NCBI GenBank assembly: GCA_002402465.1
Contig: DHFW01000030.1
Coordinates: 62,001 to 126,000 of the forward strand
Reading direction: 5' to 3'
Length of the DNA stretch: 64,000 bases
Source: Bacteroidales bacterium UBA4814
GTDB lineage: Bacteria; Bacteroidota; Bacteroidia; Bacteroidales; UBA7960
Positions within the stretch are counted from its first letter, which is position 1. Every line of letters begins with the position of its first letter. The translations under genes were made by a program, and so were the position numbers. Shown here one piece after another: positions 54,150 through 63,130 of this stretch. The notes under the pieces were generated by a model. That model was not told the DNA's origin and did no database searches. It worked only from the letters and a program-made list of their open reading frames with translations.

Positions 54150-54180
54150 TAGGAAACAGGCGCTGAAAGCAGCGCCTGTT
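54150..54180 (-). terminator. Terminator of the formate dehydrogenase operon
   Basis: The perfect 10-bp arms AACAGGCGCT (54155-54164) and AGCGCCTGTT (54171-54180) enclose a six-base loop, 30 bases after the FdhA stop. On the minus strand a T-rich tail follows. A second hairpin with a T6 tail on the minus strand lies at 54038-54058. The rest of the 272-base gap, 53938-54209, shows no gene. Confidence 0.8.
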
Positions 54181-54209
54181 CTGAGATGTAAAATAGAAAT
54201 AGTTGTTTT

Positions 54210-56936
54210 CTATAACTTTTCGACCCGGACTGCCGATATTTTGAAGGGTGCGATTTTGGAATAGGGGTCGAGTTCGTCGCGGGTAAGGCGGTTTACGGGT
54301 GCCTCGCTGTAATGGAAGGGCATGAACAGCTCGCCTTGCAGCACTTCTTCGCTGATGCGCACTGCCGTTTCGATCTGTCCTCGGCGCGAAGTGATCTTCA
54401 CCATTTCGCCTTCGTGGAAGCCGCATTTTTCGGCATCATCGGGGTGCATCAGCAGGTAAGCCTCGTTGGCGAAGTCGTTGAGGGCCTTGTTGCGGCGCGA
54501 CATGGTGGAGCTGTGGTACTGATACAGGATGCGGCCGGAGTTGAGAATAAAAGGGTATTTGGCATTGGCGCGCTCGGTTTGCTCGGCATAATCAACCGGG
54601 TGCAGCTTGCCCAGTCCGTTGGGGGTGTTGAACTTTTCCAGGAAAAGTGTGGCGGTGCCGGGGTGGTCTTTGTCGGGGCAGGGCCACTGTATGCCATGGT
54701 GCTCCAGGCGGTCGTAGCTTATGCCCGCAAAGATGGGCGCGGTTTGTGCGATCTCATCCCAGATGTCGCTTTCGGTTTTGTAGTTGCCCAGTGGCTTGCC
54801 CATGCGCTCGGCAATTTCTGCAATAATATGCCAGTCCTGCCGCGCTTGTCCGGGCGGGTCAACGGCCTTGCGCATACGTGCCACGCGGCGGTCGCTGTTA
54901 ACCACGGTGCCTTCTTTTTCCGCGAAAGCGGCCGCCGGCAATATCACATCGGCATAGGGCGTGGTTTCGGTATGGAAGATATCCTGCACCACAAGGAACT
55001 CCAGCTTTTTGATGGCCTCTTCAGTGTGGTTCAGGTTTGGGTCGGTAATCATGGGGTTTTCGCCCATAATGTACATGGCCTTCACCTTGCCTTCGTAGGC
55101 GGCCTGCATGATCTCGACGGTAGAGAGGCCCTTTTCGCCATCGAGCGATTCGAAGGGCACGCCCCAGATCTTCGCCACCTTGCGGCGGTTTTCGGCATCT
55201 TCCACCGAAATGTAGCCGGGGTAAGTGAATGGTGAGGTACCCACATCGGAAACGCCCTGCACGTTGTTTTGTCCGCGGGGCGGGTTGAGGCCGGCGCCCA
55301 CGCGTCCCACCTGCCCGGTGATCAGCATCATGTTGAGCAGGCAGAACACGTTATGCGTGCCGGTGACCTGCTGGCTGTAGCCCATGCCGGTGGCAATGAG
55401 CGGCCGCTGGGCTTTGGCATAAGTGCGGGCGGCGTCGATCATCAGGTGTGCTGGCACGCCGGTAATCTCTTCAACGTAATCGGGGGTGTACTTTTCCGCC
55501 AGCTCTTTCAGCGCTTCATAGGCCTTGATGCCGCCATCCACGCGCTTTTCGATAAACGTCTGGTTGATCAGGCCTTCGCTGATGATCACGTTTATCATGC
55601 CGTTGAGCAGGGCCACATCGGTGCCCAGTTTGGGCTGCAGCCAAATGTAGGCATCCTTTACCAGGGGCGTCCATTTTGGGTCGATAATAATGACCTTGGC
55701 GCCATTGCGCTGCACAGCATGTTTCACAAAGGTGGCTGTAACCGGGTGCGTTTCAATCATGTTGTTGCCGGTTACCAGCATGCAGTCGCTGGTTTCGTAG
55801 TCTTCGATGGAGTTGCTGCCGGCCCCGTCGCCCACCGAACGAAGCATGGCCGTGACGGTAGAAGCATGGCAAAGGCGGGTGCAAAAGTCCACGTTGTTGT
55901 TGCCAAACACCATGCGCACCAGCTTCATAAACAGGTAATTATCTTCATTGGTGGTTTTGGCGGAGGCGTAACCCGCCAGGGCCTTTCGGCCGTATTTTTC
56001 TTTCACTTCCGTGAATTTGCGGGCAATGAGGTCGAGGGCTTCATCCCATGTTGCTTCCACAAATTTGCCGTCTTTTTTAATAAGCGGGGTGGTGAGGCGC
56101 TCGCGGTGGTTTACATAGTCGTAACCAAAGCGCCCCTTTACACATAAGCGGCCATAATTGGGGCTCACATCTTCCACGCCGTTGCTGCGGACAATTTTTC
56201 CGTCTTTTACCCAAAGCTCGAGCTGGCATCCCACGCCGCAATAAGGGCAAGTGGTGCGCACCTTTTTTATGCCGTTTTCAATGTTGATCTTTTCGCGGTG
56301 GGGTTTCTCCACAATGGCACCGGTGGGACAAAGCTGTATGCACTCCCCGCAGCCATCGCATTCGCTCTCACCCCATTTGTCAAAACCACCAATGATATAC
56401 GAAACGATACCCCTGTTAGTGAACGAAAGCACGTTCTTGCCCTGCACTTCATCGCAGGCCTTAATGCAGCGGAAGCACTTGATGCACTTGGCGGCGTCGT
56501 AGGTCAGCACGGGCGAAGTCTCGTCCTTCGGATAGCCCAACTCTTTCCAAATGGAAGGGAAACGGCGGTTTTCCTTCTTGTCGAGGGCGTATTTGAAGAT
56601 CAGCTCGCGGAACTCGTCATGATAGCTGCCATCGTAGCTCTCATCATGCTCGGCCAACAGGTAGTCGAGCAGGTATTTGCGGGCTTCTTCCAGCTCGTTA
56701 TCAAAGGCAGTAACCTCCATACCTTCTTCTACTTTAACGGTGCAGGAGGCAATCAAGCCGCGCATATCCTTGATCTTCACCACGCACAGGCGGCAGGCAC
56801 CCGTGGGGGTCAGCTTTTTATGGTAGCAAAGGTGCGGAATGGCAATGCCGTTGTCTTTGGCAACCTGCAGCAGGTTGGCGCCCTCCGGGGCTTGTATTTT
56901 TTGGTTGTCGATGGTTAGGTTAACGATCTTGGGCAT
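54210..56936 (-). CDS. fdhA: NAD-linked formate dehydrogenase catalytic (alpha) subunit, cysteine type
   Basis: The 908-residue molybdopterin enzyme oxidises formate to CO2. The N-terminus has a [2Fe-2S] ferredoxin domain (Cys37, 48, 51, 65), then two [4Fe-4S] clusters (Cys151/154/157/161 and Cys193/196/199/203). A further [4Fe-4S] site opens the bis-MGD domain (Cys230/233/237/265). The Mo-ligand position is Cys356 in TRLCHAS, encoded by TGC, so this is not a selenoenzyme. The C-terminal MGD domain has MSRRNKALNDFANEAYL. There is no signal peptide or membrane anchor, so the complex is cytoplasmic. NuoF- and NuoE-like subunits are encoded upstream on the same strand. Some close homologues are called NuoG; the formate assignment rests on the HAS-type active site and the gene set. 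Confidence 0.88.
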   Translation of the reverse strand: MPKIVNLTIDNQKIQAPEGANLLQVAKDNGIAIPHLCYHKKLTPTGACRLCVVKIKDMRGLIASCTVKVEEGMEVTAFDNELEEARKYLLDYLLAEHDESYDGSYHDEFRELIFKYALDKKENRRFPSIWKELGYPKDETSPVLTYDAAKCIKCFRCIKACDEVQGKNVLSFTNRGIVSYIIGGFDKWGESECDGCGECIQLCPTGAIVEKPHREKINIENGIKKVRTTCPYCGVGCQLELWVKDGKIVRSNGVEDVSPNYGRLCVKGRFGYDYVNHRERLTTPLIKKDGKFVEATWDEALDLIARKFTEVKEKYGRKALAGYASAKTTNEDNYLFMKLVRMVFGNNNVDFCTRLCHASTVTAMLRSVGDGAGSNSIEDYETSDCMLVTGNNMIETHPVTATFVKHAVQRNGAKVIIIDPKWTPLVKDAYIWLQPKLGTDVALLNGMINVIISEGLINQTFIEKRVDGGIKAYEALKELAEKYTPDYVEEITGVPAHLMIDAARTYAKAQRPLIATGMGYSQQVTGTHNVFCLLNMMLITGQVGRVGAGLNPPRGQNNVQGVSDVGTSPFTYPGYISVEDAENRRKVAKIWGVPFESLDGEKGLSTVEIMQAAYEGKVKAMYIMGENPMITDPNLNHTEEAIKKLEFLVVQDIFHTETTPYADVILPAAAFAEKEGTVVNSDRRVARMRKAVDPPGQARQDWHIIAEIAERMGKPLGNYKTESDIWDEIAQTAPIFAGISYDRLEHHGIQWPCPDKDHPGTATLFLEKFNTPNGLGKLHPVDYAEQTERANAKYPFILNSGRILYQYHSSTMSRRNKALNDFANEAYLLMHPDDAEKCGFHEGEMVKITSRRGQIETAVRISEEVLQGELFMPFHYSEAPVNRLTRDELDPYSKIAPFKISAVRVEKL

Positions 56937-56944
56937 GTTTATTA

Positions 56945-57050
56945 GGTTTGGGGTTCGAGGTTCCAGGTTTGCGAAGCAATTTCCCCTTCAGAGGGGGTTA
57001 GGGGGAGGTTTTTGATTTACGAACAAGGATCAACGATTTAAGATTTTAGA
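56945..57050. repeat. Composite dispersed spacer repeat, copy B
   Basis: GGTTTGGGGTTCGAGGTT-like units, a CCCC..GGGGG block, GGAGGTTTTTGATTT (57004-57018) and GAACAAGGATCAACGATTT (57021-57039) recur here as in the spacer at 51529-51688, between fdhA and nuoF-like genes. The repeat interrupts what is otherwise a close-packed operon. Confidence 0.65.
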
Positions 57051-57070
57051 ACTTTAAGATTAAAGAAATT

Positions 57071-58318
57071 CTACTTGGTCAGCTCTTCCGCGAAATACCT
57101 TGCAGCGGATTTCAGCGGCAGTATAGGCGATTGGCCCAGTGGGCAAAGAGAGGTGGCGGCCATGATCTCCGACTCGTGCACCATCTGGTCGAGGAGGGCC
57201 CTTTTGTCGGGCACGCCATTGCGCAACTTTTCTGTACCTTTTGCCAGCATGGAAGTACCCACCCGGCAGGGCACGCACTTGCCGCACGATTCGTGTTTGA
57301 AGAAGCGCAGGCAGTTGTAAAGCATATCATACACCGAATCCCCTTCTTCAAGCACAATTACAGCACCTGATCCCAGTGTGGCGCCCTTTTCGCGCAGGTT
57401 GTCGTAGGTCATGCGCTCGTCGAGCATGCTGGCATCCACGAAAGTGCCCGCCGCACCACCTAGTAGGGCCGCCTTGAAAGGTTTGTCGCCACTCATGCCG
57501 CCGGCCAGATCCCAGATCAGCTCGCGCAGGCTGACGCCCATTTCCACTTCATAGTAACCCGGATTTTTAACTTTTCCGCTAATGGTGAAAATCTTGGTTC
57601 CCGGTGAGCGTTCGGTGCCAAACTGTTTGTACCAATCCTTGCCGTTGGCTATGATAAGCGGCACATTCGAGAGCGTCTCCACGTTGTTGACCAGGGTGGG
57701 AGCGCCGAACACGCCTTTCTCGGCCGGGAAAGGCGGCTTTATGCGCGGGTGCCCGCGCTTGCCTTCGAGCGACTCGAGCATGGTGAGCTCCTCGCCACAG
57801 AGGTAAGAGCCGGCACCAAGCTTCAGTTCCAGGTCGAAGTCGAAGCCCGATCCCAAAATGTTTTTTCCCAAAAAGCCACGCTCGTAGGCTGCTGCAATGG
57901 CTTTGCGGGTTTTGTCAATGGAGCCGGTATATTCGCCGCGAATGTATATAAAGCCTTTGGTGGCGTTGATGCTATATGCGGCAATGATGGTGCCCTCGAT
58001 GTATAGGTGGGGATCGTTTTCCATGATGACCCGGTCTTTGAAGGTGCCGGGCTCGCCTTCGTCGGCATTCACCACCACATAGCGCTGGGGGCAGGTTTGG
58101 CAGCTCCTGCTGGTAAACTTTTTCTTGGTACCGGTGGAGAAGCCTGCACCGCCGCGGCCGCGCAAGCCTGCATCGAGGACTTCATCAATAATGGAGAAAG
58201 GCTCCATCTTCAGGGCTTTTTTCAGCCCTGCGTAACCTCCGGCTGCAATATAATCATCAATGCTCTCGGGGTTGATCTTGCCCACATTTTTTAGTGTGAT
58301 CCGGGTTTCTTTTATCAT
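57071..58318 (-). CDS. NuoF-like FMN/NAD subunit of formate dehydrogenase (beta subunit)
   Basis: The 415-residue flavoprotein passes electrons between NAD(H) and the iron-sulfur chain. The FMN/NAD site is in GLRGRGGAGFSTGTKKKF, and NADEGEPGTFKDRVIMENDP is the family nucleotide block. The C-terminal [4Fe-4S] cluster is in ESCGKCVPCRVGTSML. It lacks the extra N-terminal thioredoxin-like and C-terminal ferredoxin domains of bifurcating HydB proteins, though it is close to NuoF of complex I in layout. With the NuoE-like gene 36 bases upstream and the FdhA gene downstream it forms a three-subunit soluble enzyme. Confidence 0.93.
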   Translation of the reverse strand: MIKETRITLKNVGKINPESIDDYIAAGGYAGLKKALKMEPFSIIDEVLDAGLRGRGGAGFSTGTKKKFTSRSCQTCPQRYVVVNADEGEPGTFKDRVIMENDPHLYIEGTIIAAYSINATKGFIYIRGEYTGSIDKTRKAIAAAYERGFLGKNILGSGFDFDLELKLGAGSYLCGEELTMLESLEGKRGHPRIKPPFPAEKGVFGAPTLVNNVETLSNVPLIIANGKDWYKQFGTERSPGTKIFTISGKVKNPGYYEVEMGVSLRELIWDLAGGMSGDKPFKAALLGGAAGTFVDASMLDERMTYDNLREKGATLGSGAVIVLEEGDSVYDMLYNCLRFFKHESCGKCVPCRVGTSMLAKGTEKLRNGVPDKRALLDQMVHESEIMAATSLCPLGQSPILPLKSAARYFAEELTK

Positions 58319-58354
58319 GATGCAATGGTTTTCAATAAAGAATTGTTACAAAAG

Positions 58355-58810
58355 CTACCATTTGCGGTATTCAGTAATGACCTTCCTGATCTTTTGCTCG
58401 TCAAGGTGGTTAAATACCTTTTCGTTGATCATCATGCTGGGTGCTTCCTGGCACTGCCCCAGGCATTCGGCGATTTCCAGGGTGAAAGTGCCGCATGGGG
58501 TGGTCTCACCGCTTTTTATCCCAAGCACATTTTCCAGGTGGCCAATCACTTCCTGCCCCTTCATTAGTTCGCAAACGGCCGAAACACATACCCTGATCAC
58601 AAATTTTCCTCTGGGTTTCAGGCTGAACATGGAATAGTATGTTGCCACTCCGTACACCGAACTTTTGGTCAGTTTAAGGTGTTTGGCCGTTTCGCCAAGG
58701 GCTTCTTCAGTAAGATAGTGCTGTGGGTGATTGTCCTGCAGGGCGTGCAGTATCATCAACAGGTTTTCGCGCCGGGGTTCAAATTTCTCCAGGATTTGTT
58801 TTGTGGACAT
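58355..58810 (-). CDS. NuoE-like [2Fe-2S] subunit of formate dehydrogenase (gamma subunit)
   Basis: The 151-residue thioredoxin-fold protein carries a [2Fe-2S] cluster bound by Cys in VIRVCVSAVCELMKGQ and in AECLGQCQEAPSM. The N-terminal half (EEALGETAKHLKLTKSSVYG, then VATYYSMF) is the helical part of NuoE. It is the first gene of the minus-strand nuoE-nuoF-fdhA run. In place of the usual CxxxxC-type first pair, CVSAVC has the two cysteines five residues apart, as in the family. Confidence 0.92.
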   Translation of the reverse strand: MSTKQILEKFEPRRENLLMILHALQDNHPQHYLTEEALGETAKHLKLTKSSVYGVATYYSMFSLKPRGKFVIRVCVSAVCELMKGQEVIGHLENVLGIKSGETTPCGTFTLEIAECLGQCQEAPSMMINEKVFNHLDEQKIRKVITEYRKW

Positions 58811-58957
58811 ATTACCTTGGTTGTTTGGTTTCGGAAAAGGATAATGGCAAAGCCTGCTTTTGGAGTAAAATTCCTTAGCGATTGGAAAAGTAATAAATTT
58901 TTGGATAAATGAAATGCGATACGGCCTTCAATTTGCCTTGCCGGGGCCTATTCTAAT

Positions 58958-61900
58958 TTAGACTGATTTTAATTTATACTCATCAAGGTAGAGCAAGAGC
59001 TTTTCCACCGGGCGATTGATCATGGTTTGCAGCAGTTTCGCGTAGTTTTCGATTTGCTCGCGGTGGCTGTCGTATTCGCCCCCGGTTTTGTAATCTATCA
59101 CCACGGTGCGGTCGTCGAGCAGCACCACCCGGTCGGGCCTGAAGAAGTTACCGTTTTCGTCGAACAGCCCCGCTTCGGCTTTTACTTTTACGCCTGGGGC
59201 AAAACAAGGGGCCAATTTTTCGAGGCGCAGCAGCTCGCTTATGCGTTCGTTCCACTCTTGTTCTGTCGGCTGGTCTATCTCGCCTTCAGCGCGCATTCGG
59301 GCAAGCACCGGGGCGATGTCGGCCTTGGTGATGATCTGTTCCATGGCCCGGTGCAGCAGCTTTCCGCGCTCGCGCTGCCCGGCCGAGGCCACACCCCGTT
59401 CTTCCTGGTTGGATCGCATGCGCAGGGCTGCTGTCCAGCTTCGCGAAAGCAGTTTCCCGAAAAGGGGCTCTGAAGAGTCAATGGCAGGCTGCCGGCCTTC
59501 CACTTCCTCAAAAGTGCCAAAGGCATAGCATGCAGGTGCCAGCTCAGGGGTCTGCTGGTCGTGGAGGAACTTTTCCAGCAATTTTTGCAGGGGTGGGCGC
59601 TCACTGAGTTTGTCGGGTGGGTTTTTTGCAATGACAAACAACTTCTCTCTGGGGCGTGTAAAAGCCACGTAGGCCAGGTTAATGGTGTCGAGCATGGTGC
59701 GCTCCATTTCCTTCTGATAAAGAGGCTGGTAAGGAGTGTGCTCCAGCGTTTTTCCGGTCATTTTCAGCCAAACGGCCCTAAGTCCTTCCAGTCCGGGCTG
59801 GTCGGCATACACCCAAAGCCCCTCGCGGGTGGCTTTTTTTATCTCCAGATCGGCAAAGGGAAAAATGACCACCGGAAACTGCAGGCCTTTCGATTTGTGT
59901 ATGGTCATGATCCTTACCGCATTTAAGCCTTCGGGAACTACCAGCGAATATTTATGGCCCGACTCTTCCCACCATGCCAGGAAATCGGCTATGGACAGGC
60001 TGTTTTTTTCAGCATATTCGAACACGGCATCCATGAAAAAGGCCACAAAGGGATTTGGCGTGCCTCGTGTAAAAAATTGGCGGGTTATGCCTTCGCAGAT
60101 GTCGTAGAGGTTGAGATAGAGGAATGCTGAAAACCTGAAGGTGTGCCCTTCACCAGCAAGCAATTTTTCAATGCAGACCTGCCAGTCGACCCCCGCAGCA
60201 CCCGATGGGGCAGGAAAAAGGCTTGTGGCTTGCAGTGCCTGGTGGACGCTGCCGACTTTTTTTAGCCAGCCGGCTGTGAGCAGGTAGTTGATCATTTCGG
60301 CCGCGGCGATGGCATCGTGGCGGTTTACCAGCAGTTTTAAAACGGAGATAAAAAAGATCACCTCTTCCGATTGGTTGAGCAGCAGCGACTCAGAAGAAAT
60401 GACCGGCACCTGCTGCCTAAGCAGGTAGCGGGCCAGCAGGCTGCCCTTGCTGTTCGAACGGCACAAAATGGTGATGTCGCTCAGGGGGTGGCCGGCCTGC
60501 TGCAAGCGCTCAATGGTTTCCTTAACTTTTTCCAGGGTAAGCTCATCGTAGGTTTGCTCTTCGTCCTTGCCCAGAAAATTGATTTCAACATAGCCGCCTT
60601 CGGCGTTTTGTCGGGCGGCCTGAGTGTGTTCGTGATAAATGGCCTGCATTTCCTGCGAAAGGAAGGCTTTGGCCATTTCAAAGAAGCGGTTGTTGAAATC
60701 AACAATTACTTTTCGGGAGCGGTAGTTGGTGCCCAGGTTGCGCGGGATGAAGTTTCGCTCAAGGGTAGCTTGCCACTGCTCTTTGTTAATGCCAGCAATA
60801 CCTGCAGGCAGCTGCGGAAGGCCAACGAACTGCTCCACATCGCCGTTGCGAAAGCGGTAAATGGCCTGCTTGCCATCGCCCACAACCAGACTCAGCTTTT
60901 CTGTGGCCAGTCCGTTTTCAACCAATGGCAGCAGGTTTTGCCATTGTAGTATGGAGGTGTCCTGAAATTCGTCGATCATATAATGCTGGTAGTGTTCGCC
61001 AATGCGCTCGTAGATGAAAGGCACGGGCTGCTCGGCCACAATGGCCGAAATCTTGCGGTTGAAATCGGAGATGTGGAGCAGCACGTTTTCTGCTTTGATC
61101 TCCTCCAGCACTTTCTGCACCTCGTTGAGCACGCCCAGTGGAAACAGGTTCTGGCTAACGGCCCGGAGCAACTGGTAGTTTTCGAAGTATTGATTTGATA
61201 TCCCGAAAACATCCTCAATGATTTTTAGTAAGCCGGGCTTAATGCTGTCGATGGCTGCTTTGTCGGCCGGGGTGGCCTTGCTCCCGTACCATTTGTCGTT
61301 GTCGATGGTGTTGCGGGCGTTTTTTCCCGGTACGATGGTTTCGGGCACGTTTCCTTGGGAAAGTTTCTGGAAATAGCCAACGATGCCATTGCGTCCCTGG
61401 GAAAAAGCCTCGGGACCCAGTCCTTGCTGCGAAATAAGCGCCAGGGCCTGGCTGGCGCTTGCCGCCGCATTGTTCTCGTAGGCTTTGATGCGGCCAGAGA
61501 TTTGTTGCTGAATGGAAAGGAATTCATCCAGCGAAAGCTCCTTAAGTTTTTCCACAAAGGGCGCGCTGTCCTCGTCCATCAACGTTTTGGCCAACTTGCC
61601 AATGGCCGTTTCTATGCGCAGGTCTCCGTCATCGTCGGCCTGGTTTACCATGAAGCGAATGAGCAGGTTGGTAAGCTGCTGGTCACTGCCGGCACGGCTA
61701 ATCAGCATGTCAACGGTTTTGTTCAGCAGGCTGTCGGTATCCATCTCTATTTCGAAATTGACCGGGATGCGAAGATCGAAGGCAAAGGTGCGCACTATGC
61801 GATGCACAAAGCTGTCGATGGTGCTCACCGAGAAGTCGCTGTAGTTGTGCAGGATGTCGGCCAGGATGGTGCCTGCGTTTTCAATCAGAATGGATTCGGC

Positions 61901-62182
61901 ATGAGCGGTCACTCCCTCGTCGTGGTATTCGCTAATGATTTGGTCGAGCAGCTTCCGGGCTTTGCGGTTGCCGGGGTTTTTATCGAGTGAGGCCAGGGCC
62001 CCCAGCTCCTCAATGATGCGGCTTTTCATTTCTGCGGCAGCGGCATTGGTAAAGGTTATGGCCAGGATCTGCCGCATCTTTTCTGGTTGCGGAAGCACAA
62101 TTTTCAGATACTCCTTTACCAGGGTATAAGTTTTGCCACTACCCGCCGACGATTTGTAAACCTGGAAGCTGCCTTTGCTCAT
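58958..62182 (-). CDS. AddA-like UvrD-family helicase/nuclease
   Basis: The 1,074-residue protein resembles the helicase-nuclease subunit of AddAB/RecBCD, which resects double-strand breaks until it meets a Chi-type sequence. Helicase motifs: Walker A VYKSSAGSGKTYTLVKEYL, ILAITFTNAAAAEMKSRI, DEFQDTSILQW, VGDGKQAIYRFRNGD, MTIHKSKGLQFPVV and YVAFTRPREKLFV. The C-terminal nuclease domain (~900-1074) has the PD-(D/E)XK core in VVIDYKTGG, followed by a QxxxY-type motif (EQIENYAKLL). The AddB partner is not seen next to it; the neighbours are formate dehydrogenase and CYTH genes. It may therefore act alone, or AddB may lie elsewhere. Confidence 0.92.
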   Translation of the reverse strand: MSKGSFQVYKSSAGSGKTYTLVKEYLKIVLPQPEKMRQILAITFTNAAAAEMKSRIIEELGALASLDKNPGNRKARKLLDQIISEYHDEGVTAHAESILIENAGTILADILHNYSDFSVSTIDSFVHRIVRTFAFDLRIPVNFEIEMDTDSLLNKTVDMLISRAGSDQQLTNLLIRFMVNQADDDGDLRIETAIGKLAKTLMDEDSAPFVEKLKELSLDEFLSIQQQISGRIKAYENNAAASASQALALISQQGLGPEAFSQGRNGIVGYFQKLSQGNVPETIVPGKNARNTIDNDKWYGSKATPADKAAIDSIKPGLLKIIEDVFGISNQYFENYQLLRAVSQNLFPLGVLNEVQKVLEEIKAENVLLHISDFNRKISAIVAEQPVPFIYERIGEHYQHYMIDEFQDTSILQWQNLLPLVENGLATEKLSLVVGDGKQAIYRFRNGDVEQFVGLPQLPAGIAGINKEQWQATLERNFIPRNLGTNYRSRKVIVDFNNRFFEMAKAFLSQEMQAIYHEHTQAARQNAEGGYVEINFLGKDEEQTYDELTLEKVKETIERLQQAGHPLSDITILCRSNSKGSLLARYLLRQQVPVISSESLLLNQSEEVIFFISVLKLLVNRHDAIAAAEMINYLLTAGWLKKVGSVHQALQATSLFPAPSGAAGVDWQVCIEKLLAGEGHTFRFSAFLYLNLYDICEGITRQFFTRGTPNPFVAFFMDAVFEYAEKNSLSIADFLAWWEESGHKYSLVVPEGLNAVRIMTIHKSKGLQFPVVIFPFADLEIKKATREGLWVYADQPGLEGLRAVWLKMTGKTLEHTPYQPLYQKEMERTMLDTINLAYVAFTRPREKLFVIAKNPPDKLSERPPLQKLLEKFLHDQQTPELAPACYAFGTFEEVEGRQPAIDSSEPLFGKLLSRSWTAALRMRSNQEERGVASAGQRERGKLLHRAMEQIITKADIAPVLARMRAEGEIDQPTEQEWNERISELLRLEKLAPCFAPGVKVKAEAGLFDENGNFFRPDRVVLLDDRTVVIDYKTGGEYDSHREQIENYAKLLQTMINRPVEKLLLYLDEYKLKSV

Positions 62183-62451
62183 GATATCATTTTACAGACG
62201 AAGCTAAAGATTTTTTGGAAGCAATTCCTATTGGGTCTAAAAAAGTGCTAATTTTCCTATGAGAAAATACCAAACACAAACTCTACATTTACAAGGGTAA
62301 ATGATATTCAAATAAAAAACAGCCAACAAACCGGCTTAATTTTAACAAAAACAGATCCCTCCTGATAACTAATCCATGTTTTTTTGATTAAGCGAAAGCA
62401 AAAGGGACCCCGAAATCATGAATCGCTCAATTTAATTATAAGCAAGCACTT

Positions 62452-63093
62452 ATGAGCAATGAAGAATTAAAAATAGGCGAAATTTCAAAGCCCCGCTTTG
62501 AGTTTCGCTCCTTCGGGCAGGATTTTGACGAAGCCCATTATCGCATGTCGCGCCTTTCTGTTCCCGTTCCTGAAAAGGTTTGGGAGCGGCATTCCGATGA
62601 GATTTACATCCTGTCGCGCACCAACGACATTAACAACACCAAGATCCGTGACGGAAAAATGGACATTAAAACCTATGTACAAACCGTTGATGGCCTTGAA
62701 CAGTGGAACCCGCTGATGAAAGGTGAATTCCCAATAAAAAAGGAAGTGCTTGAAAAGGAAGTTTTCCCTGCTTTTCAGGTGGCAATGCCTGCTTTAAACA
62801 AGGATGTTTGCACCTACGAAGAGTTTATTGACATGATCAGGCAGCATCCCGATCTGCAGGCCGTAAGGGTGCATAAGGAGCGATACGGGTATATGGTAAA
62901 CAATACCATTTGCGAGTTTGGTTACGTGCTCGTAAATGGCGCACAGATCGCGACTATAAACTCCGAATCAACCGAATTGGAAGACATTAAGAAAACCATT
63001 CAGGATGTTGGGCTGGAAGGTGTGGAGAACATCAACTACCTGCAGGCCATTAAACGCGTCATCGGCTGGATTGACAAACCATTGGCAATCTAA
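62452..63093 (+). CDS. CYTH-like protein, divergent
   Basis: The 213-residue protein is not one I recognise with certainty. Its layout recalls the CYTH triphosphate tunnel fold: alternating charged strands such as EFRSFGQDFDEAHYRMSRL, then KIRDGKMDIKTYVQTVDG, and a second half with AVRVHKERYGYMVNNTICEF and IATINSESTELEDIKKTI. The canonical ExExK start is missing. The next gene, 37 bases later, is a regular CYTH protein, so a diverged duplicate is a fair inference. In CYTH enzymes the substrate is an organic or inorganic triphosphate. A frame-wide structural prediction would settle it. Confidence 0.6.
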   Translation: MSNEELKIGEISKPRFEFRSFGQDFDEAHYRMSRLSVPVPEKVWERHSDEIYILSRTNDINNTKIRDGKMDIKTYVQTVDGLEQWNPLMKGEFPIKKEVLEKEVFPAFQVAMPALNKDVCTYEEFIDMIRQHPDLQAVRVHKERYGYMVNNTICEFGYVLVNGAQIATINSESTELEDIKKTIQDVGLEGVENINYLQAIKRVIGWIDKPLAI

Positions 63094-63120
63094 CAACAAT
63101 GACAACAACGACAACAAAAA
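63094..63120 (+). repeat. Short 9-bp tandem repeat between the two CYTH genes
   Basis: CAACAATGA (63094-63102) and CAACAACGA (63103-63111), followed by a worn third unit, form a 27-base repeat. The same nonamer CAACAATGA occurs, on the minus strand, in the repeat before msrC at 42454-42493. Confidence 0.5.
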
Positions 63121-63130
63121 TTTTAAAAAC

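Noticed and set aside
54312..56918. Several 200-300 codon frames on the plus strand inside fdhA
   Set aside because: All are antisense to a complete molybdopterin gene and have shadow-like composition.
54210..56936. Selenocysteine formate dehydrogenase
   Set aside because: The Mo-ligand codon is TGC (Cys356), and no in-frame TGA interrupts the gene.
57071..58318. Electron-bifurcating HydB-type flavoprotein
   Set aside because: It lacks the N-terminal thioredoxin-like and C-terminal ferredoxin domains.
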